Assembly: GCF_025143365.1 (NCBI RefSeq)
Contig: NZ_JALXPE010000032.1
Span: forward strand, 1 to 48,775
Reading direction: 5' to 3'
Source of the DNA: Microbacterium sp. p3-SID336
GTDB taxonomy: Bacteria > Actinomycetota > Actinomycetes > Actinomycetales > Microbacteriaceae
Length of the DNA: 48,775 nt
A model generated the notes under the pieces. It did no database searches, was not told the DNA's origin, and was given only the letters and a program-made list of their open reading frames with translations. Positions within the stretch are counted from its first letter, which is position 1. Every line of letters begins with the position of its first letter. The position numbers and the translations under genes are program-made. Positions 33,942 to 44,659 of the stretch are shown here, in pieces.

Positions 33942-34558
33942 GACGGCTCCTCAGCGCCCGCGGCTCGGGAGGACCCGGCCGGCGGGGTCGGCAGGTCGAA
34001 GAGCTCGGCCCGCACCGAGACCCGGCGCACGTCGGGTCCCGTCTGTCCGCGATGGCGCGCGATCGCCCGCTCGATGACGGCCTCGAGCTCGCTGCGGAGC
34101 TCCTGTGCCTGCGCCGCGGTGATGTCGAGGTGCGTGGTCATCGTCATGCCGACGTCCCGCCAGTCCTCCGGAACCTCGGACGCGGGACGGTTGAGGTACG
34201 CCATCAGCGTCTCGTGACGGAGCCGGAAGAACTCGGAGGTCACGATCTGCGCGGCTGCCCGGTTGGCTGGAGAGGTCATGTCGTCCGGCCCCGGCACGTC
34301 GATGCGGCCCCGCGGACGCTCCCACCACCGTTCCCGCGCGGTGCCTCGCCCTTCGACCTCGCGGATGAGGTCGTGCGCCGCGAGGGCGCGCAGGTGATAG
34401 CTCGTCGACCCCGACGTCTCCCCGACCAGCGCCGCGAGCGAACTCGCCGTCTGCGGGCCGCGCGAGGCGAGCAGATCGAAGATCTTCACCCGCAGGGGGT
34501 GCGCCAGCGCCTTGAGCGCGCCGGCATCGAGGGTGCGGACCTGCGTCTCGTTCGTCAT
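33938..34558 (-). CDS. ArsR-like winged-helix transcriptional regulator
   Basis: 206 residues. The N-terminal winged helix is clear: LDAGALKALAHPLRVKIFDLLASRGPQTASSLAALVG, then SGSTSYHLRALAAHDLIREVEGRGTARERWW. Residues after ~95 form a helical extension seen in larger ArsR/HTH_20 proteins. No metal-binding cysteines are visible, so it is not a classical metal sensor. Its promoter carries two nested TTGCAA-type inverted repeats (34560-34609), pointing to autoregulation. No efflux pump gene follows, only the 72-residue protein. Confidence 0.86.
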   Translation of the reverse strand: MTNETQVRTLDAGALKALAHPLRVKIFDLLASRGPQTASSLAALVGETSGSTSYHLRALAAHDLIREVEGRGTARERWWERPRGRIDVPGPDDMTSPANRAAAQIVTSEFFRLRHETLMAYLNRPASEVPEDWRDVGMTMTTHLDITAAQAQELRSELEAVIERAIARHRGQTGPDVRRVSVRAELFDLPTPPAGSSRAAGAEEPS

Positions 34559-34559
34559 A

Positions 34560-34609
34560 GATGCAAAGGTATCCTTGCAACTGTTTCTTTGCAAGCATTT
34601 CTTTGCATC
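34560..34609. promoter_or_regulatory. Nested inverted repeats, likely operator of the ArsR-like gene
   Basis: The outer pair is GATGCAAAG (34560-34568) with CTTTGCATC (34601-34609), perfect. The inner pair is CTTGCAA (34574-34580) with TTGCAAG (34589-34595), perfect. The whole block is unusually AT-rich for this DNA and abuts the ATG at 34558, so a bound repressor would block initiation. It also lies just after the kbl stop. Confidence 0.65.
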
Positions 34610-34631
34610 AGCGACAGCCGCCGCACACGGC

Positions 34632-35810
34632 TCAGTCGACGGCGGCGCGCGCAGCCACGAAAGCCGCGACGCAGCGCTCGACCTGCGCGGGTGTGTGCGC
34701 CGCCGAGAGCTGAACGCGGATGCGCGCCAGCCCGCGCGGCACCACCGGGAAGCTGAACGCCGTCACGTACACACCCTGGGCCTGCATCTCCTGCGCGATC
34801 CGCGCGGTCTTGGCCGCATCGCCGAACATCACCGGCACGATCGGGTGCTCGCCCGGCAGCAGGTCGAAGCCCTCCTCCGTCATCCGCCGTCGGAACAGCG
34901 CGGCGTTGTCACGCAGCCGCGCGCGCAGGTCGGCCGAGCCCGCGACGAGGTCGAGCGCGGTGAGCGTGCCGGCGACGATCGCGGGCGCCAGCGTGTTCGA
35001 GAACAGGTAGGGGCGCGAGCGCTGCCGCAGCAGGGCCACGACCTCGGCGTGCGACGCCACGTATCCGCCGGAGGCGCCGCCGAGCGCCTTGCCGAAGGTC
35101 CCGGTGTAGATGTCGACGCGGTCGGCGACGCCGCACAGCTCAGGCGTTCCCCTGCCGTGCTCCCCCACGAAGCCCACGGCGTGCGAGTCGTCCACGAACA
35201 CCAGGGCTTCGTAGCGCTCGGCGAGGTCGCAGATCTCGGCGAGCGGGGCGATGTAGCCGTCCATCGAGAACACGCCGTCCGTCACGATCACCCGGAAGCG
35301 GGCGTCGGCGGCGGCGCGCAGCTGCTCCTCCAGATCCGCCATGTCCCGGTTCCGGTAGCGCAGGCGGCGTGCCTTCGAGAGCCGGATGCCGTCGATGATC
35401 GACGCGTGGTTGAGCTCGTCCGAGATGATGGCGTCCTCGGCGGAGAAGAGCGTCTCGAACACTCCGCCGTTCGCGTCGAAGCACGAGGAGTACAGGATGG
35501 CGTCGTCCGTGCCGAGGAAGTCCGCGAGCCGCCGCTCCAGCTCCAGATGCTGCTCCTGCGTGCCGCAGATGAAGCGGACGCTCGCGAGGCCGTATCCCCA
35601 CTCGTCCAGTGCCGTCCGTGCGGCGGCCACGATGCGCGGGTCGTCTGCGAGACCGAGGTAGTTGTTGGCGCAGAAGTTCAGCACCTCCGCACCGTCTGCC
35701 GTGATCTCGGCGCTCTGCGGTCCACGGATGCCGCGCTCGCGTTTCGTGAGCCCCGCCTCCTCGATCCCGGCCAGTTCCGCCGCCACCTGCGTCTTGAAGT
35801 CTCCGTACAT
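34632..35810 (-). CDS. kbl: Glycine C-acetyltransferase (2-amino-3-ketobutyrate CoA ligase)
   Basis: 392 residues, alpha-oxoamine-synthase family PLP enzyme. It converts 2-amino-3-ketobutyrate plus CoA to glycine and acetyl-CoA, the second step of threonine degradation. Landmarks: [13 protein letters not shown], the [16 protein letters not shown] substrate loop and the PLP-lysine region [24 protein letters not shown] holds the PLP-contacting Asp. Its ATG shares one base with the tdh stop (TGATG), so both steps are co-translated. Confidence 0.96.
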   Translation of the reverse strand: MYGDFKTQVAAELAGIEEAGLTKRERGIRGPQSAEITADGAEVLNFCANNYLGLADDPRIVAAARTALDEWGYGLASVRFICGTQEQHLELERRLADFLGTDDAILYSSCFDANGGVFETLFSAEDAIISDELNHASIIDGIRLSKARRLRYRNRDMADLEEQLRAAADARFRVIVTDGVFSMDGYIAPLAEICDLAERYEALVFVDDSHAVGFVGEHGRGTPELCGVADRVDIYTGTFGKALGGASGGYVASHAEVVALLRQRSRPYLFSNTLAPAIVAGTLTALDLVAGSADLRARLRDNAALFRRRMTEEGFDLLPGEHPIVPVMFGDAAKTARIAQEMQAQGVYVTAFSFPVVPRGLARIRVQLSAAHTPAQVERCVAAFVAARAAVD

Positions 35811-36853
35811 CACAGCTCCGTCCAATCGAGGATGATCTTTCCCGTCCCCGCCGATTCCGCGGCCGCGAACCCGCGCTCCCAGTCGTGCGCCGGCACGACC
35901 TCGGCGATCACGCGACCGATCGCCGTCCGCAGGGTGCCACTGGTCTGCAGCATGGCCCCCATCGCGTTCCAGGTCTCGAACATCTCCCTGCCGTAGATGC
36001 CCTTGATGGTGAGCATGTGCGTCACCAGCTTCCCCCAGTCGATGTCGAACCGCGAGCTCGGCAGCCCGAGCATGGCGATCCGTCCCCCGTGGTTCATATT
36101 GTCGATCATCGCCGGGAGCGCAGACGGCGCCCCGCTCATCTCGAAGCCGACATCGAAGCCCTCCCGCATTCCGAGCGCACGCTGCGCGTCGCGGATGTCG
36201 CGCACCGAGACGTCGACCGCGTCGTCGGCTCCCATCTGCCGCGCCATCTCCAGCCGCGGGGCGCTGATGTCGGTGGCGGCGATGAACCGCGCGCCGGCGT
36301 GCCGTGCGACCGCGATCGCCATCAGTCCGATCGGTCCGCATCCGGTGACCAGCACGTCCTCGCCGACCAGAGGGTACGTCAGCGCAGTGTGCACCGCGTT
36401 GCCGAGCGGATCGAAGATCGCACCGAGCTCGGGGCTCACCTCGGCATGATGCACCCAGACGTTCGCGGCCGGCAGCGCCAGGTACTCCGCGAAGGCGCCG
36501 TCTCGCTGCAGGCCCAGTCCGATCGTGCGGATGCACATCTGTCGACGGCCGGCGCGACAGTTGCGGCAGGTGCCGCACACGATGTGGCCCTCCCCCGACA
36601 CGCGGTCGCCGACGGCGATGTCCTGCACGAGGGACCCGACCTCCACGACCTCGCCGTAGAACTCGTGACCGGGGATCAGCGGGGCCTCGATCGCGGACGC
36701 GGCCCAGTCGTCCCAGCGGGCGATGTGGAGGTCGGTGCCGCAGATGCCCGTACGCAGCACGCGGATGACGACCTCGTCGGGTCCCGCCGTGGGCTCCGGG
36801 CGGTCGACGAGAGCGAGGCCGGCGCCGGGTTCCGCCTTGAACAGTGCCTTCAT
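35810..36853 (-). CDS. tdh: L-threonine 3-dehydrogenase
   Basis: 347 residues, zinc medium-chain dehydrogenase that oxidises threonine to 2-amino-3-ketobutyrate with NAD. Catalytic zinc site [10 protein letters not shown] and [13 protein letters not shown]. Structural zinc cysteines are in [15 protein letters not shown]. The Rossmann motif is [20 protein letters not shown], and [21 protein letters not shown] are Tdh-typical. It is divergent from the LysR gene at 36935 with an 81-base control region, so LysR control is plausible. Confidence 0.96.
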   Translation of the reverse strand: MKALFKAEPGAGLALVDRPEPTAGPDEVVIRVLRTGICGTDLHIARWDDWAASAIEAPLIPGHEFYGEVVEVGSLVQDIAVGDRVSGEGHIVCGTCRNCRAGRRQMCIRTIGLGLQRDGAFAEYLALPAANVWVHHAEVSPELGAIFDPLGNAVHTALTYPLVGEDVLVTGCGPIGLMAIAVARHAGARFIAATDISAPRLEMARQMGADDAVDVSVRDIRDAQRALGMREGFDVGFEMSGAPSALPAMIDNMNHGGRIAMLGLPSSRFDIDWGKLVTHMLTIKGIYGREMFETWNAMGAMLQTSGTLRTAIGRVIAEVVPAHDWERGFAAAESAGTGKIILDWTEL

Positions 36854-36934
36854 GTTTCGATCATCACCGGCCTCAACGGTGTAGAGCAATCGGCGCTTTC
36901 TGCATTGTCTCTGTAGTCTGCCTAAACTGTCCCC
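36854..36934. promoter_or_regulatory. Divergent tdh / lysR promoter region
   Basis: On the plus strand TAAACT (36923-36928) lies six bases before the GTG of the LysR gene, a leaderless arrangement. A LysR-type dyad CAAT (36887-36890) ... ATTG (36904-36907) sits centrally. The tdh side has CTACAC as a weak -10 and no clear ribosome site. Confidence 0.5.
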
Positions 36935-37870
36935 GTGGAACTCCATCAGCTCCAGATCCTGCGCGAACTCGGTGCCCTCGGCAGCCTCACCGCCGTGGCG
37001 GAGGCGCTGCGGGTCACGCCGTCCGCCGTGTCCCAGCAGCTGGCGGCGCTGCAGCGTCTGTTCCCGACCCCGCTCACCCGCCGTCAGGGCCGGACGCTCG
37101 TGCTGACCGCCGCCGGCGAGGTCCTGGCGGCCGCCGGCTCCGACGCCATCGACGCGATGGCCGCGGCGCGCCACGCACTCGACGACTTCAAGGGCGCCGC
37201 GTCGGGCCTGGTCAGCATCAGCGGATTCCACAGCGTCGGGCAGGCGCTGTTCGGCCCGCTGCTGCGCGAGCTCTCCGTCGCCGATTCCCCCACCGTGCAG
37301 CTCACGGACGAGGATGTCGCGCAGAGCGAGTTCCCCGCCCTCACCGCGCGCTACGACCTCGTGCTCGCGCATCGCATGGAGCACTCCGCCCCGTGGCCGA
37401 CGCAGGGTGTGCGCTCTCTCACCCTCGTCCGCGAGCCGCTCGACGTCGCGGTCGCGGCCGACCACCCCCTCGCCGGGCGCACGAGTCTGCGGCCGAGCGA
37501 CATCGCCGGCGAGCCCTGGGTCACCAGCCGTATCGGCTATTCCCCCGATGACGTGCTGCGCGCGGTGGCGGCGGTCGCGAAGCGCCCGGTCGACATCCGT
37601 CACCGCATCAACGACTACGGTGCGGTGTCCGCCGTCGTCGCGGCCGGTGGCGTGCTCGGCATGCTGCCGCGGTTCACCTCACGCAGCGTCGACGACAGGG
37701 ACATCGTGCGGATCCCGCTGCGCGGCGTGAGCACCCACCGCATGATCGATCTGCTCGCTCGACCCGAGAATCTGCGGCGTCGCGCGGTGCGTATCGTGGT
37801 CGACGCGCTCCAGCAGGTCATGTCGCGTCTGAGCGCCGATGCCGCAGGAACCGCTCTCCGCGCTGGCTAG
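36935..37870 (+). CDS. LysR family transcriptional regulator
   Basis: 311 residues from GTG 36935. The helix-turn-helix is at the N-terminus ([38 protein letters not shown], residues ~5-42). The effector-binding domain starts with [24 protein letters not shown] near 90 and ends with [13 protein letters not shown]. Divergent to tdh-kbl and followed nine bases later by the M3 peptidase gene. Target and inducer are unknown; amino-acid or threonine response is suggested only by position. Its TAG stop overlaps the -10 of the peptidase gene. Confidence 0.92.
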   Translation: MELHQLQILRELGALGSLTAVAEALRVTPSAVSQQLAALQRLFPTPLTRRQGRTLVLTAAGEVLAAAGSDAIDAMAAARHALDDFKGAASGLVSISGFHSVGQALFGPLLRELSVADSPTVQLTDEDVAQSEFPALTARYDLVLAHRMEHSAPWPTQGVRSLTLVREPLDVAVAADHPLAGRTSLRPSDIAGEPWVTSRIGYSPDDVLRAVAAVAKRPVDIRHRINDYGAVSAVVAAGGVLGMLPRFTSRSVDDRDIVRIPLRGVSTHRMIDLLARPENLRRRAVRIVVDALQQVMSRLSADAAGTALRAG

Positions 37871-37879
37871 GCTCGGAGG
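37868..37879 (+). promoter_or_regulatory. Putative leaderless promoter -10 box of the M3 peptidase
   Basis: TAGGCT (37868-37873) overlaps the TAG stop of the LysR gene and lies six bases before the ATG at 37880. The GGAGG that touches the ATG cannot have normal spacing. The same spacing occurs at 7339 and 36923. Confidence 0.45.
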
Positions 37880-39931
37880 ATGACCGACGCCACGAACCCG
37901 TTGCTGGAGCCGCCCTCGCTGCCGTACGGACTCCCGGACTATCGCGCGATCCGGCCCGCCCACTACCTCCCGGCCTTCCGCGCCGGCTTCGCCGCGCACC
38001 GGCAGGAGATCGCGGCGATCACCCGCGTGCGCTCGATGCCGACGTTCGAGAACACGATCGTGGCGCTGGAGCAGGCGGGCGCGCTGCTGGAGCGGGTGTC
38101 CCATGCCTTCTACACCGTGAGCTCGGCCGATGCGACGCCGGAGATCCAGGCCGTGGACGAGCAGCTCGCGCCGCTCATGGCCGCGCATCACGATGCGATC
38201 GCACTCGACAGCGCCCTGTACTGGCGGGTGCAGCAGGTGTACGAGCGACGCGACGAGGTGGAGCTCGACGCCGAGCAGCGGTACCTCGTCGAGCGGCATC
38301 GCCGCGAGATGACGAACGCCGGCGCGGCGCTCGACGACGAGGCGAAGGCCCGGCTCACGCTGCTCAACCAGCAGCTGTCCACCCTCAGCAACACGTTCGA
38401 GCGCAACCTGCTGAACGACACGAACGAGCTCGCGGTCGTGTTCGACGACGCCGCTCAGCTCGACGGGCTCGGCACGGGCGAGCTGTCCGCCGCCGCGCGG
38501 GCGGCCGAGGAGCGCGGTCTTCCCGGCCACTACCTGCTCACGCTCCCCCTGTTCACCGGGCACCCGGCGCTCGCCCAGCTGCGCGACCGCGAGTCCCGTC
38601 GGCGCATCATGGCCGCCTCCCGTGCCCGCGGTGCGCGCGGCAACGCGAACGACAACCGTGCCGTGCTCGCCGAGATCGTCCGGCTGCGGGCCGAGCGCGC
38701 CGCCCTGCTCGGCCACCCGTCGCACGCGGCGGCGGTCACGGCCGACGAGACCGCGGGCTCGCCCGAGGCGGTGGAGCGGATGCTGCGACGCCTGGCGGGA
38801 GCCTCGGCGCGCAACGCGCACGCGGAGCGCGAGGCGCTGCAGGCCCTCGTCGACAGCACCGAGCCGGAGCCCTTCCGCGTCGAGGCGCACGACTGGGCTT
38901 TCTACACGGAACGAGTCCGCCGCGACCGCTACGACATCGACACCCTCGCGCTGCGCCCGTGGTTCGAGGCGGAGCGGGTGCTGCGAGACGGCGTGTTCTT
39001 CGCCGCGACCGCGCTGTACGGGATCACCTTCCGCGAGCGCCCCGAGCTGGTCGCCTACCACCCGGACGCGCGCGTCTTCGAGGTCGCGGAGGAGGACGGC
39101 ACGCCGTTGGGGCTGTATGTGCTCGACCTGTACACGCGCGACTCCAAGCGCGGCGGCGCATGGATGAACCCGATCGTCAGCCAGTCGCGGCTGCGAGGCA
39201 CCGCTCCCGTGGTCGTGAACAACCTCAACGTCCCGCGGCCGGGCGACGGCGAGCCCACCCTGCTGACGCTCGACGAGGTGACCACGCTCTTCCACGAGTT
39301 CGGGCACGCGCTGCACGGCCTGTTCGCCACCGTGACGTACCCGCACTTCGCCGGCACCAACGTGTTCCGCGACTTCGTCGAGTTCCCCAGCCAGGTGAAC
39401 GAGATGTGGATCCTGTGGCCGGAGGTGCTCGACAACTACGCCCGCCACCACGAGAGCGGTGAGCCGCTGGATCCCGGGATCGTGGAGCGGCTGCGCGCCA
39501 CAGGAACCTTCGACCAGGGGCACGCGACCAGCGAGTACCTCGCCGCGGCGTGGCTGGATCAGGCGTGGCATCGGCTCTCCGTCGACGACGCGGTCGACGA
39601 CGTCGCCGGGTTCGAGGCGGCCGCGCTCGCCGACATCGGGCTCGATGACCCGGCGGTTCCGACGCGGTACTCCTCGACGTACTTCGCGCACGTGTTCTCC
39701 GGCGGCTACAGCGCCGCGTACTACTCCTACATCTGGAGCGAGGTGCTCGACGCCGACACCGTGGAGTGGTTCCGGGAGAACGGCGGCCTGACCCGCGAGA
39801 ACGGCGACCGCTTCCGCGACCGGCTGCTCGGTGTCGGCGGTTCGAAGGACCCCCTGGCCGCGTACCGCGACTTCCGCGGTCGGGACGCCGAGATCGAGCC
39901 GCTCCTCGAACGCCGTGGACTGGGCTCCTGA
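37880..39931 (+). CDS. M3 family metallopeptidase (Dcp / oligopeptidase A type)
   Basis: 683 residues, the normal size. Zinc motif HEFGH at 472-476 in TTLFHEFGHALHGLFATVTYPHFAGTNV, with the third ligand Glu in FVEFPSQVNEMW. The C-terminal YFAHVFSGGYSAAYYSYIWSEVLDAD block is typical of peptidyl-dipeptidase Dcp. It hydrolyses short oligopeptides in the cytoplasm (no signal peptide). It is followed by the GyrI-like gene after 19 bases. Confidence 0.95.
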   Translation: MTDATNPLLEPPSLPYGLPDYRAIRPAHYLPAFRAGFAAHRQEIAAITRVRSMPTFENTIVALEQAGALLERVSHAFYTVSSADATPEIQAVDEQLAPLMAAHHDAIALDSALYWRVQQVYERRDEVELDAEQRYLVERHRREMTNAGAALDDEAKARLTLLNQQLSTLSNTFERNLLNDTNELAVVFDDAAQLDGLGTGELSAAARAAEERGLPGHYLLTLPLFTGHPALAQLRDRESRRRIMAASRARGARGNANDNRAVLAEIVRLRAERAALLGHPSHAAAVTADETAGSPEAVERMLRRLAGASARNAHAEREALQALVDSTEPEPFRVEAHDWAFYTERVRRDRYDIDTLALRPWFEAERVLRDGVFFAATALYGITFRERPELVAYHPDARVFEVAEEDGTPLGLYVLDLYTRDSKRGGAWMNPIVSQSRLRGTAPVVVNNLNVPRPGDGEPTLLTLDEVTTLFHEFGHALHGLFATVTYPHFAGTNVFRDFVEFPSQVNEMWILWPEVLDNYARHHESGEPLDPGIVERLRATGTFDQGHATSEYLAAAWLDQAWHRLSVDDAVDDVAGFEAAALADIGLDDPAVPTRYSSTYFAHVFSGGYSAAYYSYIWSEVLDADTVEWFRENGGLTRENGDRFRDRLLGVGGSKDPLAAYRDFRGRDAEIEPLLERRGLGS

Positions 39932-39950
39932 GTCGTGAGACCCTGAGCGC

Positions 39951-40448
39951 ATGAACGCTTTCCCCGACGCCCCGTTCGGTCCTGCGGACAGCCTGGAACT
40001 CGACCCCGTTCCCCTCGCCGTCATCCGTCACGAGGGCATCCGCATCGCCGACCTCCGCGACGTCTTCGACGGCGGATACGCGGCGATCGGCGCGGCCTTC
40101 GCCGCCGGCACGCTGATCCCCACCGGTCCGGCACTCGCGATCTATCACGGTGACCCGATGGGCGTGTTCGACCTGGAGCTCGGCTTCCCCGTGCACGCTC
40201 CCCCGACCGACCCCATCGGCACCGGCGAAGGGACGGCCATCGTCGCGTCGACGCTGCCGACGGGACCCGCCGTCGCCACCACCGTCCTCGGCTCGTACGA
40301 CGGGCTGGGAGCGGGTTGGGCCGGGCTCGTGGAGCGCGCCGCCGACGCCGGACTCCATCCGCGTGGCGTCTGGATCGAGGTCTACGTGTCCGATCCGAGC
40401 ACCGCTCCCGAGGAACTGCGGACCGATCTGCTCATGCCCGTGGCGTGA
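39951..40448 (+). CDS. GyrI-like / AraC effector-binding-domain protein
   Basis: 165 residues, a single SOUL/GyrI-like small-molecule-binding domain: VPLAVIRHEGIRIADLRDVFDGGYAAIGAAF, then PTGPALAIYHGD, DLELGFPV and GVWIEVYVSDP. There is no DNA-binding domain. Stand-alone members can bind hydrophobic ligands or gyrase; function here is unknown. Its last codons are repeated 53 bases downstream (40480-40502). Confidence 0.82.
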   Translation: MNAFPDAPFGPADSLELDPVPLAVIRHEGIRIADLRDVFDGGYAAIGAAFAAGTLIPTGPALAIYHGDPMGVFDLELGFPVHAPPTDPIGTGEGTAIVASTLPTGPAVATTVLGSYDGLGAGWAGLVERAADAGLHPRGVWIEVYVSDPSTAPEELRTDLLMPVA

Positions 40449-40502
40449 GCCTCGCGCTCGCAGAGCCGGTGTCGCACACTCTGCTCATGCCCGTGGCGTG
40501 AG
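40427..40502 (+). repeat. 23-base direct repeat spanning the GyrI-like stop codon
   Basis: TCTGCTCATGCCCGTGG plus CGTGAG occurs at 40427-40449 and again, identically, at 40480-40502; the next bases also agree apart from one mismatch. The first copy encodes the protein C-terminus and stop. The second copy is non-coding. It looks like a small partial duplication. Confidence 0.8.
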
Positions 40503-40524
40503 TCTCGCCGGTCACCCGTTGCTC

Positions 40525-40541
40525 GGCGCGTCCTGCGCGCC
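40525..40541. terminator. Small hairpin between convergent genes, possible terminator
   Basis: GGCGCG-TCCTG-CGCGCC, a perfect six-pair stem with a five-base loop, between the GyrI-like stop and the clpX stop. A second short stem, CCGCG-GTTT-CGCGG, follows at 40550-40563. Either could end the clpX transcript. Confidence 0.5.
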
Positions 40542-40573
40542 TGCCCGCTCCGCGGTTTCGCGGTGGACGGCGA

Positions 40574-41842
<1,269 letters not shown>

Positions 41843-41970
41843 GCGCGTCCTCCTATGGGGGATCAGAGATCGTCCTTCGAGCCTAACCGCTGCATGAGAC
41901 ACCGGGCCGCATTGGCGCGGACTCGCCGCGACGCGGGTCCCCGCGCGACGACACGCCGCGGAGGCACGGG

Positions 41971-43722
41971 CTAGAGATCGCTCGCGGACCGCCGCACCGC
42001 TCTCGACAGACCGTCCGCCTCGGCGGTGTCGAGACGAGATCGCGTGAGCGGCGCGGACCAGCACGCCGCGGCGCCTCTCCCCGGCCGATCCGTGAGCTCG
42101 AACCTCCCGCCCCGCGCGGCGGCGCGCTCGGCCAGGTTGGCCGTTCCCCCGCTATGGGCGCCGCGCGTCGGCGACACGCCGACCCCGTCGTCCTCGACCG
42201 TGACGGTGACCGCGGTGTCCGAGGCGGAGACCGTGACGGCGACCGCGTGCGCGTCGGCATGATGAGCGACATTCGCCAGGCTCTCGCGGACGACGGTGAC
42301 CACGTCCTCGGCGAGGTCACCCGTGATCGCCTGGTCGAGCGCACCGACGAAGGTGACGGCCGGGGAGGACCCCAGTCCGGGCGTGAGCTCCACGACCACA
42401 TCGAGGATGCGCTGGCGCAGCGGACGGTCGCCTCGCTTCGCCGACCCTGCCCGGAGAGGGAAGATGCCTTCGCGGATGTCGCCGATGGCCGCATCGATCT
42501 CCGTGACGATCCGCTCGAGCTCGTCGACCTGTTGCGGCGCGGCGAGCGCGAGTCCCTGAAGGCTCAGCCCGGCGGCGAACAGCCTCTGGATCACATTGTC
42601 GTGCAGGTCACGGGCGATCCGGGCGCGCTCCTCCACGACCTCGAGACGCTGTCTGTCGCGCCTCGCCAACGCCAGCGAGATCGCGAGGCCCGTCTGCGTC
42701 GCGAACTCCGCGATGGCGTCGAGCTCGACCTGGGAGAACACCGCATCCGGGGCGCAGCGGGTCACGCACAGTGCGCCCAGCGGACGGCCGGCTGTGACGA
42801 GCGGCACAGCCACGGTGACGCCGGAGTCCTCCGCTCCGCTCGGCGTTTCCCCGTCGGCGAACCGGCCGCTCACCACGGCGCCCGTGTCGATCGCGCGCGC
42901 CGCGATCGAGGTCCCCGCCGGGACGATGCGCTGCTCATGGAAGGCTGCGTGCCGACCGCGAGCGACCTCGACGCGAAGCCGTTCGTCATCGAGCGGCACG
43001 ACCACGGTCACCAGATCGACCGGCACGACTCTGGCAACCCGCTCTGCCACGACACCGAGCACCTCGTCACCCTCCGCGGCGAGGAGGCTCGCGCTGACCT
43101 CCGAGAGCGCACGGCTGAGACGCTGCTGGCGGCGTGCCTCCTCATACAGTCGCGCGTTGTGGATGGCGATGCCCGCCGCTGCGGCCAGAGCCTCGATGTG
43201 CTCCTGATCGCCTTCGGTGAAGATCCGCCCGCGCCGGTCGGTCAGGGCGAGGGAGCCGTAGATCTCTCCGTACAGCTTCACGGGCACGCCGAGGACGGAG
43301 TCCATGGGTGGATTCGCGGTGTCCTCCGCGTGGGGTTCGCGTCGGTCATCCCGGCCACTCCGTCGGATCGTCCGCCCGGCGTCGATGATCTCCCGCAGCA
43401 GCCCGCCGCCGTCCGTCGGGCGCGCGAACCCCTCCGCGGCGGCCTGAGCGCGCCCGCCCTGCGTGAATCGCTCGAGCATTCCGTTCTCGTCCACCACCAG
43501 GAGCGCGCCGTGCTGTGCATCCACGAGGTCGACGGCGACGTGGACGATGCGGGTGAGCACGCGCTCGAGGCTCAACTCGCCGGTGAGCTCCCGCGTCGCC
43601 CGGAGGAGATCTCGGAGCTGGCTCTGTGCGACGAGGATCCGACCGTCCTGAGCCTTGCGGCTGCACGTGCCGATCGATGGGCGCGGACCCGGAAGCTGCG
43701 GTTCCCGGAATCCGTCGTCCAT
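41971..43722 (-). CDS. DevS-like sensor histidine kinase with two GAF domains
   Basis: 583 residues, soluble. GAF 1 spans about 45-195, GAF 2 about 205-355, then a HisKA_3 dimerisation domain with His374 in [20 protein letters not shown] and an ATPase domain with [13 protein letters not shown] and DDGVGVS. Order and the kinase core match DevS/DosT of mycobacteria. In GAF 1 the segment [17 protein letters not shown] aligns with the mycobacterial HPPM segment, but Asn137 stands where the heme-ligating His is expected, so heme sensing of that kind is doubtful. Divergent from the response regulator gene at 43891. Confidence 0.9.
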   Translation of the reverse strand: MDDGFREPQLPGPRPSIGTCSRKAQDGRILVAQSQLRDLLRATRELTGELSLERVLTRIVHVAVDLVDAQHGALLVVDENGMLERFTQGGRAQAAAEGFARPTDGGGLLREIIDAGRTIRRSGRDDRREPHAEDTANPPMDSVLGVPVKLYGEIYGSLALTDRRGRIFTEGDQEHIEALAAAAGIAIHNARLYEEARRQQRLSRALSEVSASLLAAEGDEVLGVVAERVARVVPVDLVTVVVPLDDERLRVEVARGRHAAFHEQRIVPAGTSIAARAIDTGAVVSGRFADGETPSGAEDSGVTVAVPLVTAGRPLGALCVTRCAPDAVFSQVELDAIAEFATQTGLAISLALARRDRQRLEVVEERARIARDLHDNVIQRLFAAGLSLQGLALAAPQQVDELERIVTEIDAAIGDIREGIFPLRAGSAKRGDRPLRQRILDVVVELTPGLGSSPAVTFVGALDQAITGDLAEDVVTVVRESLANVAHHADAHAVAVTVSASDTAVTVTVEDDGVGVSPTRGAHSGGTANLAERAAARGGRFELTDRPGRGAAACWSAPLTRSRLDTAEADGLSRAVRRSASDL

Positions 43723-43797
43723 CCGTCCAGCTTCGCCTCGGCAGGTACCCCCTGCAATGCCGGGCCGATATACGACAGGGCCGGCGAGCGCTCACGA

Positions 43798-43811
43798 AGG
43801 ACGAAGGTCCC
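43798..43811. promoter_or_regulatory. DosR-type box upstream of the response regulator
   Basis: AGGACGAAGGTCCC (GGGACCTTCGTCCT on the minus strand), the GGAC-N4-GTCC core of the DosR/DevR site. It lies 80 bases before the regulator start and 76 before the kinase start, so autoregulation of both is likely. Confidence 0.6.
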
Positions 43812-43890
43812 GTGGCGCCACCCCTTGCGGGTCTACATTTGCCGGGGCGGGGTCGGCGGGATACGGGCCGACGACATCGGAGGTGCGGAG

Positions 43891-44559
43891 ATGACCGGGG
43901 TCTTCCTGGTCGACGATCACGAGATGGTACGGCGCGCCGTTGCCGCCGTCATCGATGCGGCGACCGATCTCTGCGTGGTCGGTGAGGCGGGGAGCTGTCG
44001 AGAAGCCCTCCGCCGGATCGCGGCGACCAGACCCGACGTCGCCGTGCTCGACGTGCACCTGCCCGACGGCAGCGGCATCGAGCTGTGCCGCGCCGTTCGC
44101 CGCGAGCACCCGGGATGCCGGTGCCTGATACTCACCGGGTACGACGATGCAGGCGGGGAACGCGCCGCGGCTGCCGCGGGGGCGGATGGGCTCCTTCTGA
44201 AGACCGTCCGCACGGCGGACGTCGCCGGCGCGGTGCGCACCATCGCCTCGGGACGACCGCTGCCCGGTTCCCCCGGCTTCGCCGCCGGCGCCCGCCGTCT
44301 CGATCGCACCGCGCAGGAGCGGCGCGAGACGCGCGAGGACGCTCATCCGGATCCCCGGATCGCGTCACTCAGCCTCCGCGAGCGCCAGGTCCTGGCCCTG
44401 ATCGCCGATGCGCAGACGAACAGGCAGATCGCTGAACGGATGCACCTCGCTGAGAAGACGGTGAAGAACTACGTGACATCGCTCCTGAGCAAGCTGGGCT
44501 TCACGCATCGGACCCAGGCCGCGGTGTTCGCGTCCTCCCGTCAGCGACCGCTGGACTGA
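43891..44559 (+). CDS. DevR/DosR-like NarL-family response regulator
   Basis: 222 residues. Receiver domain with acidic pocket Asp8/Asp9, phosphoacceptor Asp54 (VAVLDVHLPDGSG) and Lys104 (LLLKTVRTAD), the same numbering as mycobacterial DosR. The C-terminal LuxR-type helix-turn-helix has the recognition helix AEKTVKNYVTSLLSKLG, essentially that of DosR, so it should read the same GGGAC-N4-GTCCC site. Such sites are found at 43798, 47975 and 48000. Start at 43891 has GGAGGTGCGGAG before it. Confidence 0.93.
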   Translation: MTGVFLVDDHEMVRRAVAAVIDAATDLCVVGEAGSCREALRRIAATRPDVAVLDVHLPDGSGIELCRAVRREHPGCRCLILTGYDDAGGERAAAAAGADGLLLKTVRTADVAGAVRTIASGRPLPGSPGFAAGARRLDRTAQERRETREDAHPDPRIASLSLRERQVLALIADAQTNRQIAERMHLAEKTVKNYVTSLLSKLGFTHRTQAAVFASSRQRPLD

Positions 44560-44581
44560 CTCGGACGGCTCGGACCGCTCG

Positions 44582-44610
44582 CGAGAGCTCACGACGGTCA
44601 TCAGCTCTCG
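44582..44610. terminator. Bidirectional hairpin between response regulator and arcA
   Basis: CGAGAGCT (44582-44589) pairs perfectly with AGCTCTCG (44603-44610) around a 13-base loop. It lies in the 100-base gap between convergent genes. Confidence 0.65.
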
Positions 44611-44659
44611 AAGCCCCTCACCTGTCTCCTCGTACGAATCCCGCTCCCGCAGCCGTGTA

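Noticed and set aside
44630..44651. tRNA-like 3' end (CGAATCCCGCTCCCGCA) suggesting a tRNA remnant or attachment site
   Set aside because: The T-loop reads TACGAAT rather than TTCGAAT, the 5' half of the T stem does not pair, and no matching acceptor strand lies upstream. No integrase or second copy was seen.
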